Translations under genes and position numbers: made by a program
From: Rhizophagus irregularis
Lineage: Eukaryota > Glomeromycota > Glomeromycetes > Glomerales > Glomeraceae
NCBI RefSeq assembly: GCF_026210795.1
Contig: NC_089438.1
Coordinates: 1,323,501-1,387,500 of the forward strand
Length of the DNA stretch: 64,000 bases
Reading direction: 5' to 3'
Notes under the pieces: model-generated
What the model saw: only the letters and a program-made list of their open reading frames with translations
What the model was told of the DNA's origin: nothing
Databases searched by the model: none
Shown here: positions 24,631 to 36,470 of the stretch, piece by piece
How positions within the stretch are numbered: the first letter of the stretch is position 1
Layout: every line of letters starts with the position of its first letter

Positions 24631-27600
24631 ATGGAAAAAGAAACTTATCAAATTATAAAAAGTCCAGGTATTGGTAATAAAGGAGAACCGATAAAAATTC
24701 GAGCAAACTTCTTTGAAGTTACTAAGATACCGAAAATGAGAATTACACATTATGATATAACGATAAGTCCTGAGGTACCCCCGCGATTAAATAGGAAAGT
24801 ATTTGAACGTTTTTCGAAGGATAACCAAGATGCACTTGGGGGTGTAAAACCAGTATACGATGGTACGTATTCGATAAAAAAAACCAATATATTTCGTAAC
24901 AAATAACCAAATATTGAATATAACAAAATGAATGTAATTAGTGATACCAAAATTGTATTACGTAATTCTTTTTTTAGAATTATCAATGCTATATGATGTC
25001 TAATTATATGCTTGTATTTTAAAGAGGGAAATGGATATTACTAACTAATAGCAAATGTTTGTAGGAAGATTCAATATGTTTACACACAAGCAATTGCCAT
25101 TTGAAAGCAAAAGTTTTGAAGTAAATATCTTGTTTATTTTTTACTTTTTTTTGACTTGAAATTATTAAGTTTAATTATCATAATTAGGTGAAATTAGATA
25201 AAGGTAGCGCGCCCGTGTCTAAAACCCGGCCACCTGAAATATTTAAAATTGCAATAAAAAAAGCTAGAGATATTGACATGAATGACCTATTCCAATTTTT
25301 AAACGCAAAAGGCAAGATGACCAACAATTGCAAAATGGGTAAGCTTTTTCTTTTCTTTTCTTTCTTTAATAAAATGAATCTCATAATGAATTATAATCAT
25401 ATTTATGTAATAAGCAATAAACGCAATGGACATCATTATCAGTCACGAGGTTTCTGCAAAATATCCTACTGTACGTAATTCATTTTATACTTCACATGAG
25501 GCTGCATCCCTCCGTGGGGGTATAGAAGCTTGGCAGGGGTATTACCAATCAGCACGTCCTACAAGGGGCAAGATGATGATAAACATAGACTTAAGTTCTA
25601 CCGCTTTCTATGAAGGTGGTCCACTTATTCAGATGGTTGCAAGAATATTGGGTCTTAGATCTCCCAATGATCTACGTAGAGGATTATCAGATAAGGACCA
25701 TCAAAAAGTTGAGAGGAGAATAAAAAATCTTAGAATAAGTGATAATCATAGACCGGAATATAGACGAAAATTTAAGATTTTGAAATTATCTCAAAATTCA
25801 GCTTCTGACACTACGTTTGATGGAGATAACGGTAATAAGATCGATGTGAAAACCTATTTTCAAAATAAATACAAGAAGCGTTTATTATACCCATTTCTTC
25901 CTTGTGTTGTTGTAAGGAATGATAATAATCTTCCGATAGAAGTTTGTGATGTAATCCCGGTAACTATATATTCATCTAATGATATCATATAATTATAAGG
26001 AATTTTTTTACTAAAAAAATTATTATTTTGTACAACAGGAACAACGATATATGCGGAAATTGGACAAGGATCTAACAGAAGACATGATGAACTTTGCTCG
26101 TCAGAATCCGAATGTTCGGGCAAATAAGATCCATGCTGGTCTCAATATATTAAATTATAAAAACAACGCATACCTTAAACAATTCGGGATGGAAATATCA
26201 AACGAAATGACTGTGGTAAGTTTGAAATATTATTATCGCATCATAGGAATGTATCTTTAATAACGCAAGTTTATAGGTGAACGCTAGGATTCTCCCCACT
26301 CCAACAATTCAATACCATCAGTCGTCAAGGGAGAATCGTGTCCGGCCGAATGGTGGATCGTGGAATTTACGAGATAAAAAAGTAATAAATGGTGCCACTC
26401 TCAGCTCATGGTCAATTTTGTCCTTTTTAAATTCTAGATTCTTGCCTGATCAAGTTATTAGACTTTTCGTTAGAGAATTAATTATTACATGTAAAGATAC
26501 GGGAATGGTAAGTTAAATGATATTAACCCTTTTTCGTATGAATCATTCAAGTTTCTAATCATCTATAACAGACTATCACAGAGCATGAACCTCCTATATG
26601 TCGCGAAAATCCTATAGGAGATACTGAGGGATCATTAAAAAAAGCTTGGGTGATGGCTAGAGATAAGGCGAGGGGAGTTAAGCCACAGCTTATTCTTTGT
26701 ATTCTCCCAAGTAATGGAATAGATTTATATGCCAAAATTAAACTTGTTAGTGACACAATTATTGGTGTCGCAACACAGTGTGTCCAAAGTACACATGCGA
26801 GAAAACCGAAAAAACAATATTGTGCGAACGTTTGCCTAAAGATTAATGTTAAACTTGGAGGAGAGAATTCATTCCTCGTTCCCGAACATATTCAATTCTT
26901 GGCAGATGAGCCTACTATTTTGATGGGCGCAGATGTTACTCATCCTTCGCCTGGTAAATTGTAATTTTTTCTTTTTTTCACATAAATTATTTTTTTACTG
27001 ATATATTATTCATGTTTCTCGCATCTCTTCAGGTGATACCGAAAGTCCATCTTATGCCGCTCTATGTGGTTCTTTGAATGTTAAGGCATCACGTTATGCA
27101 GCGTCACTTAGAGTTCAACGCGGCGGTACTGAAATAATAACAGATTTGGAAAATATGGTTAAGGAATTATTGAAGGCATTTTATCAAACTTGTGGTAAAA
27201 AGCCCAAAAAAATTTTATTTTACAGAGATGGAGTTTCAGAGAGTCAATTTATGGAAGTGCTAGATAGTGAACTAACCGCGATTAAAGGTAATTGAAACAT
27301 ATTATTCTTAGATTTATTCATGCTTTTCGTTAATCTATTTAATTATTACAGCCGCGTGTCATAGCCTTGAGGCAAATTATAAACCCACTATCACGTTTGT
27401 TGTGGTACAGAAGAGACACCACACACGTTTTTTCCCAATTCAAGGCGCCGATAGAACGGGAAATTGTTTTCCTGGTACCGTCGTGGATAGGGACATTACA
27501 CATCCATTTGAATTTGATTTTTGTAAGTAATCAAATTGTTACATTGACATAAATTTTGTAGCATTTCTAAATGGCTTTAAATTCTTATCAGATTTATTAA

Positions 27601-28118
27601 GTCATGCTGGACTACTGGGGACGTCTCGGCCAACCCATTATCATGTTTTATATGATCAAAACGGATTTGATGCAAATAAGCAAGTTAATTTAATCTAATT
27701 TAAATAATTAATTGATATACGTAACTAATATATAATTAACAATTTAGATTACAGATGTTATCTTATAACCTTTGTTATGTATTTGCGCGTTGTACGCGTG
27801 CAGTATCTTTGGTAAGATTTTTTAAAATTACATTTGTTATTATTAAATACAGTAAATGATAAATATCGTTATTTAAACAGGTACCTCCGGTATATTACGC
27901 CCACTTAGCTGCCTTTAGGGCAAGACTTCACTCACCCCGTAGTACTGATACAGAATCATCCGAAGCATCTGAAGGCGGAAGAAGTGCCGCGACCACATTT
28001 GGAGCGGTAAGGGAAGATCTACGAAAGGTAAATTAAAGATATCTCAAATGTGAATTATTCTCAATTATCTTCATTTCATTAATAAAACTCCTCCTTTTAG
28101 GTGATGTACTTTGTGTAG
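24631..28118 (+). CDS. Argonaute protein, copy 3 (13 exons, 838 aa)
   Basis: Exons: 24631-24862, 25065-25120, 25188-25338, 25415-25959, 26039-26215, 26277-26507, 26572-26953, 27033-27287, 27352-27522, 27592-27679, 27748-27811, 27881-28027, 28101-28118. Intron 10 uses a GC-AG pair (donor AA|GCAAGT at 27680); only this choice gives the 88-base exon conserved in all copies and keeps the frame. The tetrad is intact: D585 (MGADVTHP), E625 (GGTEIITD), D657 (FYRDGVS) and H792 (YYAHL). Exon 12 is the longest of the four and inserts an acidic, serine-rich stretch ([15 protein letters not shown]) before the final helix. The N-terminus is the shortest. It ends MYFV. Divergence from copies 1 and 2 is visible throughout, including the MID loop ([13 protein letters not shown]). 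Confidence 0.92.
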
Positions 28119-28655
28119 CAACTTCGTAATAAAGTTATCAGGAATGAAAATTTTTTTCCTTTATAAGAATATATAAATCATATTTAATCCAATTTAGGCC
28201 AAAAAAAAATATATATATTGGAGATTGGCTTTATAGAATATAATTGCTAACTAGCAACAGTGTAATTACACCTACAAAGCTCGTGATATAAAACTATTTT
28301 TTATACTTTTTATTCTAGCCTTAATGATGGCGCTCTTTAACCACCATGTATTTAACAATAGAGAAGGAAGAGACTAAATTAAAAAGAGCGGTTCTTCAGT
28401 AACTTTTGATAGAACAAAATATATAACCTTTTTTTATTTTTTTTATTTTTTTTAAAAAATTATCTCTTTACACATAAAATAACAAATAAAATAAATAAAA
28501 TATACAGAAAAAATGAAATATGAATTGTAATAAGTTTTTTTTTTTTAAAATAATTTTTTTTTTTATTTTGTAAGAAAGAAAAGATATATTAAATATATTA
28601 ATATATTTTCCTTTCTTTTCGTTTCCTATAACTTTGTTTCACATAAGTGAATTTG
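28119..28655. other. Short spacer between convergent Argonaute copies 3 and 4
   Basis: Only 537 bases separate the stop codons of two genes that face each other. The spacer is AT-rich with T and A runs near 28430-28575 and no gene. Both 3' UTRs and terminators must fit here, so overlapping transcripts are plausible. Confidence 0.6.
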
Positions 28656-31600
28656 CTACATAAAGTACATAACCTAAAAAAAGAGGAGTTTATTAGAACA
28701 TGAGATACTTGGGAACAATACATATTCAATTTGAGATTGATTTATTTATTTATAATTTACCTTTTGTAGCTCTTGTTTTACCACGCCGAATGCGGACGCG
28801 GCACCACCTTCGGAAGATTCCGATTCATGCCAACGAGTATGAAATTTTGCTCTTGTTGTAACTAAATGAGCATAATATACTGGGGGTACCTATTTAAATG
28901 TAAAACAATTATTAACATTTACGAAATACAATAATAACAAGCGCAATTTAAAAATCTTACCAGAGAAACTGTACGTGTACAACGCGCATATATATGGCAT
29001 AAATTATAACTTAAAGTCTGTAAGCTAAATTATTAAATAAATAAATTAGTACGTATATTAGTTATATTATTAAATTCAATTAAATTAAATTAAAATTAAC
29101 TTACGAATCTGCGTTAAACCCGTTTTCGTCAAATAAAACATGGTAATGGGTTGGTCGAGACGTTCCTTGTATTCCAGCATGGCTCTGCAGATCTGATAAG
29201 GATTTAAAGTCATTTAGAAATTCCACAAAATTTATTATGTCAACGTAAATTTATTACTTACAGAAATCAAATTCGAATGGGTGTGTAATGCCCGTTTCGA
29301 CAACGGTACCAGGAAGACAATTTCCTGACCTATCGGAATCACGCTTATCCAACGGGAAAAATCTTGTATGATGTCTTTTTTGCACCACAACGAACGTGAT
29401 CGTGGGTCTATAAGATGCCTCAAGGGCTTGACATGCGGCTGTAGTAATTAAAAATTGGGCAAGGCAAATCAATTAAAATTAACAAAAGTATGAATAAATA
29501 AATAAAAATCCTGGAATGATAAATAATAAGTACGTACCTCTAACCGCGTTTATTTCACTTTGTAGTACATGTTTGAATTGGCCTTCCGAAACTCCGTCTC
29601 GATAAAACAAAACCCTTTCAGGCTTTCTTCCGCAAGTCTGATAAAATGTTTTTAACAAATCCTTGACCATATTTGCCAAGTCCGCAATAATTTCGAAACG
29701 ACCGGTTTGAACTCTTATAGTAGCCGCATAACGTGATGCCTTAGCATCCATAGAACCACAAAGGGCAGCGATGGACGGTTTATCGTCTTCACCTTAAAGA
29801 GATGCAAGAAACAAAATATATTAAACATAAAAATAATACTATACCTATGTAAAAAATATTTCATGTAAAAAAAAAATAATAATAATTTACCAGGTCCATG
29901 ATGAGTAACATCTGCGCCTATCAAAATAGTAGGCCTATCCGTTATAAACGGAATCTGAGCGGGATCAAGGAATGAATTCATTCCTCCAAGTTTTACATTT
30001 ACCTTTAAGCAAACGTTCGCACAGTACTGCTTTTTCGCTTGTTGTACGTGTCTACTCTGTACACATTGTGTTGCAACGCCGATAACTGTGTCGCTAACAC
30101 GTTTAATTTCGGCATATAATGGTGTTCCTTTATTTGGAAGAATGCAGACTATTAATTGTGGTTGAGCTTTCGCTGTATTACCGGCTCTTAACCATGCTTC
30201 TTTCAATGCCTCCTCTATATTTCCTATAGGATTCGCATGTAATATAGGGGGGGTCCTATTTGGAATATTCTGTTAAAAATAGAAGAATATTAGAAGCTTG
30301 AATAAATAAAAAAAAAAAGAGTTTATATCATTTAAATTACCATTCCACTATCTTGACACGTATTAACAAATTCTCTAACGAACGGATTAATAGCTTGATC
30401 TGGTAATTCGTTTTGATTTAAAAAGGCCAAAACTGACCACGAACCAAGGGTGGCACCAGTAGCTAATTTTTTATCTTTTAAACTCCAAGCTCCACCATTA
30501 GGCCGGACATCATGCTCCTTTGATGTAGGGTGATACTTTATTGTTGGAATCGGAAGAACCCTAGCGTTTACCTGTAAAATTAAGTTCGAATTATTAAAGA
30601 TATAACTATAATCAAAGATAATTTATTACTATGATGTAATAATAATATTTCAAACCTACCACCATCATATCGTTCGATATCCTCATGCCGAACTCTCGAA
30701 GGAATTCATTATTTCGAAAATCTAGTATTTCGAGACCGGCTTGGATTTTATTAGCCCGTGCGTTTGGAGGTTGACAAGTAAATTTAATCATGTCAGCTGT
30801 TTGCCTTTCATCTAATTTCCGCATGTGTCGTTGCCCCTATAAAAAATAAATATGATAAGAAAAAAAAAATTCTTATGATATTGATAGATAAATTATATAA
30901 TTTACCGGTATAACGTCACAAACTTCTATTGGAAGATAAACGTTTTTCCTTACGATAACACAAGGAAGATTTGGATATAATAGACGTTTATTGTATTGAC
31001 GTTGAAAGTATGTTACCACATCGGTTTGGCCACCGTCTCCTAGATCAAACATTGTGCGAGAAGCTTGTGTAGGAGTTAATTTCTCGATCTTAAATTTTCT
31101 TCTATTGCCTGCCCTATGATTATCCCTGATTCTAAGATTTTTAATACTCCTCTCGACTCTTTGACGCTCCCTATCGTTCATTCCTCTATATAGATCATTG
31201 GGAGTTCTACGATCCAATAATTTTACGACCATTTGAGTAAGAGGACCGCCTTCATAGAATGCGGTCGCACTTAAGTCAACATTTATTAACATTTGTCCCC
31301 TCGTGGGGCGCGCTGATTGATAATATCCTTGCCAAACCTCTGCACCTCCATAGATAAGACGATTTCCTTGCGGAGTAAAAAAAGACCTTCCCACAGTTAT
31401 ATGATCTGAGGAAGGCTTGTGACGTATAATTACGTCCATCGCCATTATTGCTATATGATGATATACATTATGAGATCATTTTATTAAAAATAAGGAGAAG
31501 AAAAAAAAAAACTTACCCATTTGACAATTATTTGTCAAAGTTCCTCTTGCATGTAAAAACTGCATGAGCTCTTCCATAACAATATCTTGGCCAACTCGTC

Positions 31601-31994
31601 TTAATTTAATTGCAAATGTTCGTGGTGGACGTCTTCTCGCCGTGGCCGCCGCGTCGTCTTCTTCCAAATCCACCTAATTTTATTAAATAAATTTTAATAT
31701 AATATATATATATGTATTTTTTTTTAAAAAAAGTAAATAAAATAAAATAAAAATATTTACGTCAAAAGTACCAGCTTGTCCAAAAGGTAACAACTTAGGT
31801 GCAAACATATTTCTACGTCCTACAAATAATTTAATTTATTAGTTAGTATCCATTTCTCTCTTTTAAATACAAGCTTATATTTAATATTCTAAAAAAAAAA
31901 GTAATATAATTTTGATTTTTATTTAAGGCTATATCGTAAAAGAGTAAAGTAACCTTTCGTTTTGTTTTGTTCAATATTTAGATATATGTAACTA

Positions 31995-32031
<37 letters not shown>

Positions 32032-32290
32032 TTATTCAATACGTACCATCGAACACCGGCCTTACATTCCCAAGAGCTCTTCCTTGGTGTTGTTCTACAA
32101 AACGATCAAATACTCTCCTATTCAAACGCTGAGGAACCTCAGGAGTTATTGTTACATCGTAATGTATAATGTTCATTTGCGGAATATCGTTAATAACAAA
32201 ATAATTTGTTCTAACTCTTATGTTTCTTCCATCACGACCAGTACCTGGCCTTCTCACGAACTGAGTGATTTGAAATGCTGCCTCTTCCAT
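28656..32290 (-). CDS. Argonaute protein, copy 4 (13 exons, 840 aa)
   Basis: Inverted relative to copies 1-3. Exons in coding order: 32290-32047, 31819-31761, 31673-31517, 31450-30906, 30836-30660, 30571-30341, 30269-29891, 29792-29538, 29438-29262, 29192-29105, 29024-28961, 28889-28761, 28673-28656. All introns are GT-AG and phases match the other copies. The tetrad is intact: D591, E631 (GRFEIIAD), D663 (FYRDGVS) and H800 (YYAHL). The residue after the PIWI motif histidine is changed: GADVTHHG where the other copies have a proline after the histidine. Exon 12 encodes an acidic serine loop ([14 protein letters not shown]), and exon 3 is six bases longer. It keeps GQR at the PAZ/linker 2 boundary where copies 1-3 have EQR. 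It ends MYFM. Predicted to be a slicer-competent Argonaute. Confidence 0.93.
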
Positions 32291-32469
32291 ATTATAAAGT
32301 CAACAATAATAATAAAAATATCTCTTGGAAGCTTGTTTGGCGTATAAAATAAAAAAGATTTTTTTTTTTTTTTTTTTAGGGTAGCTTTTAGGCATGATAA
32401 TCTTTTTATATTTTTTTGTTTGGTTGTTGATCGTCATACATAAAATTATATTTTGTACGTCACGTACCG

Positions 32470-32600
32470 TTTATATATTTTTATTATTATTATACAAGTT
32501 TTTTGTGTGAAAAAAAAAACTAACAAACTAAATTATATTGAGTTTAGATCAAGTGCATTTGCATGAGACTTTTGCTATTGTTTTCTAATTTGGTAAAAAA
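32470..32600 (-). promoter_or_regulatory. Argonaute copy 4 promoter: shared block and TATA candidate
   Basis: On the minus strand TTTTACCAAATTAGAAAACA followed by ATAGCAAA (about 32598-32571) is the same block found before copies 1-3. AAATATATAAA at about 32480-32470, roughly 185 bases before the ATG, is a TATA candidate in a comparable place. Confidence 0.5.
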
Positions 32601-35600
32601 TTTTATACATAAATAGACAACATTTTACCGACCTAATATAAAAATATGTAATTGTGTACCCATTTTATTAATAAATTTGGTAAGATTAAATAAATTCTAT
32701 GAATATAATTTTTTCAAATTTATCTATTTTTAATATAAAAATTACTACAAATAATAATAACAAATACAACAAATACAAAAGTAAGTAATATAATAAGTCA
32801 TCCAATAATTTTAATAATTTGACAATAACAATAACAAAAAAAAAACCGTACCTGATTCCGGATTTCCGATAATATTTTTTTTTTTATTATGATAAATTAG
32901 GAAATTTCGGGGTATGATCACTTAATGATCATTTTCTTAATGAACCCCCTTATTTTCCTTATATGTATATGATTTTCTAATATGACCTGGATGGCAGGTT
33001 ATCCCTTACTAAATGATTTACATAAAAAAAAATAAAAAAAAAAATATTCCCAACATCCCAACAATTTTTCGTAACTGTGCTAGTAGATAGTGTATATTTA
33101 CCCTGCGTAACGTAATTACCTCGTACAATCGTAATATCATTTTTTAAGTGTAAGTACAAAAAAATAATAAACACAAATTAAGCTAATCCAAAGATATGAA
33201 AGAACCGATTTTCGAACTACTAGTCATGACTTGTACAGTATTTTATTGAGGAATGTTCGCGATACGCCCCTATAAATATGTTTCTATTATTAGTGGGTAT
33301 TTTTAAGTCGAGTATCTTGTATAATTCCATTTATGGTTCTATCTTTTAAGAAAATAACTACCGTTGAATATTTGGCGGCTTCCTCCACCTCATTAAGTAA
33401 AAGTTAACTGATGAAAATGGCAGAAAATTCATATGAAAAAGCATTTCCGCTATCTTTTACATAATTTACTTGTGATATTTCAAAGAAAAAAATTTTATAA
33501 TATTATGAAGAAATTAAACAAAGAACGGAGTCGATGACAATCCAGTATTTGTTATCTATCAGTCCGGCAACAATGCATATAATTAATGTTGGGTAAAAAT
33601 CCGATTGGGTTGGTAACATACCTTTTAAAATTATTTTTTATCCGGTAATTCTACTCAGCCAAGTTTTAATTTTGATAAAAATTGGTGTAGAAAGTTTAGT
33701 AACAATAGTTTAAATTACATAATTGGGAGAGATATTACGTAAAAAAAAATTATATCAAAATACATTAGCAGATCTTCTTATCTTTTCACGTTTTTTTAAT
33801 TTTAATTATATACTGTTCTCCATTTTAATAATTACGTAATTTATGTAATAAATTACGAGATAATCAAAATAAAGGATTTACCTATTATTACGTCACGTTG
33901 TTATAGTTGTTATAGTATATTTTATGTATAACATTAAACTTTGTACATGAAAAGTTTAAAAAAAATAATAAAAAATTTTTTTAGTTTGTACTCCGAAAAA
34001 TACAAACTTAGATTAAGGGGAAGGGAAAGAGTTTTTAGATGCATAAAATACATATGCATTGTAACATTTGGCTGAGAAACTTTATTGTAAATTCGGGGTT
34101 GTCCTGAAATATGGTGAAAATGTGATAGCAGATAAACTGAAGCTTCACAAAAAAAGGTTTATTTAAGTAGTTTTTGTTATCAACCAAGGTCTGGAACATT
34201 TTTTGGACATTTTTAAGTAACGTTTTCGGCCTTAACAGGTGAATTTTGTGTGTATATACTATATATGTATATATGAAACATATGATACTTGAGTTAAGTA
34301 CAGTGGTCCAAAATTCGCACCATTGTCACGTGATTAATGATTGACATTGCAGAACATGTCGAGCATGTCACACAAATTAAATTTAAATACAAATCCGACA
34401 AATCCTAATTTCGAAATTCAAAATTCCGACACTCATTATCCCGACACTTATTTATTATATTTATATTATATATTTTACAATATCTTTGAGAATTAAGCAT
34501 GTAGAAGAGAGATATTTTTTTGAGAGAGAATTTTATGATTTTATAGTAATAGGATATTAATGTGTTCGTAAATTATATATTGAGATAATTTATTCGTGTC
34601 TGATTGAACATAATTTTATATCATTTATCTTTATTAAAATAAATCTCTCTTGATTTACAATTAAATAAATTTTGATAAACTAAACAGAGATCGGAGTACT
34701 ATCTTCAGATTTACCATACTTAAAACGTGTCATTTTACTCAACTTTACATTACATGTAAAATGTCACAAATTACCTTTTTTTTTAAAACAATTTATTAAA
34801 GTATAATTGATTTAACAATAATAGAATTTCATTGAAATCTAAAGATGGAAAACCGCTATATTATAAATAGAAAATAATTTGACGTTAAAGTAACATTTTT
34901 ATTGTGACCATACGAACCAATCAAAAATTGTTTAAAAATATGTTTTAAAAATTTAAATTTTTCTCATCATAATAAAAATTGGTTTAATTATTATTTCTTT
35001 ATACACTTTTAATAGTCAAAATGAATAAATATTGACTTACCTATTAAAAAAAATTATTTATTTTTTTTTTTATATTTATTTATTCAATAAATTTTATTTT
35101 TTTATTTATATGTTTCATCAGCTGACTTTCTCATGAAACGTACTAAATAATTGATGAAATTGATGGGCCTGTTACTTTAGTTAAAATTTGATATCAACAA
35201 AGATGCATGATAGTATAAATTATATAAACTAACGACTATCAATGTACAGTAATATGCACTATAACGATATTGAAACCAAATTTATATTTTACAATGAAAA
35301 GACTACATTAGATAAATAAATAAATATATATATTATATATATGATAATTGTAATTATTTACAGCAATGTATCATATCAGGGAACATCCACTGTAGCCCTG
35401 AATATATTTTCATTTTATTTTGTGATGTAATGTGATTGTAGTAAATTCAAATCTAAAAAACGAAGTGTCATGTGTCCAAAATATTTCAAATACTTATTGG
35501 AGTAACATTACACATAAATTATATTATAATTAATAGTTAACTATATTAGGAATAGTAACTAAAACAAAAATTTAACTAAATGGGTTTTTATTTTCTTCGA

Positions 35601-36470
35601 CATCCGACAAATGCAGGAGTATAATGATAAATGATAAACATGACGCATTATGATAACATACTCCGCAGTCAAACACATGATGCGTAAAAACCATTTCATA
35701 TATTTTCATATTTTCATGCATTTTCACGGTATTGATTTCCTATATGATTTTCAAGCCTCAAAAGTACGCCAAATCAAATTGATGTATATATAAAAAAAAA
35801 TGTATTTGGGTGATCGATCTAAATGTAAAAAAAAACAGAAAAAAGGAAAAGGGAATCTCTATTTTGTGCTCATTCATCGTTAGTAGTTGATTATTTATTT
35901 ATTTATTTTAATTTTTTCATAAAAAAAAAAAAAAATTAATACTGTATTACTGTATTATATAAATTAAATTTCTGTTTAATAAATGATGGGCTTATATTCA
36001 TAATTTCGAAAGTCTCTATAATTAATTATCGTTATGTTTTATCTAATTTTTAAAAAATAAATAATTTATCTGTGGATTTGTATATATATAGTCAATTCGT
36101 CAATTAAGAAGGTTGATCGGTATAATTTAAACCTTAAATTGGAATATTTCTTTTAATCCACTCACAATTATAATTTTTTTTTGTAAACTTTGTTAAGAGA
36201 TATCACTTCGCATTACCAGTGCCCATCCAGTCGATGAAAACGCCGAATATCCATGTTGGAAACGTACGCAAGTTCAAAGATAAAGCTAATGCCGAATTTT
36301 TTAAATAATAATTATGAATTATCTCCATAATATATTCAACTTTGAGGATGTTTCAGAATTACCAAAAGAGGATCGATTTTGATACGAAAAATGATAAATA
36401 GCCAATTGCGTAACTCATATTACTCAATCTGTGTGATAATCGATTTCTCATATATACGCCCTATTTATGG
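32601..36470. other. Long AT-rich intergenic region
   Basis: About 3.9 kb with no recognised gene. An element-end-like sequence (ACAGTGGTCCAAAATTCGCA) starts near 34299. Several T/A runs are present. The rest looks non-coding on both strands. Confidence 0.5.
34299..34345. mobile_element. Possible solo transposon end (ACAGTGGTCCAAAATTCGC)
   Basis: TACAGTGGTCCAAAATTCGC begins after AAG and continues to TTGTCACGTGAT. A TA followed by CAGTGG and a unique GC-richer tract is the look of Tc1/pogo-type element ends in this kind of genome. No matching inverted end was found nearby, so only a fragment is proposed. Confidence 0.25.

Noticed and set aside
12679-32347. Open frames antisense to Argonaute exons (for example 13379-13624, 17454-17720, 19602-19967, 25860-26123 minus; 32084-32347 plus)
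   Set aside because: They lie exactly opposite well-supported Argonaute exons and have no domain of their own.
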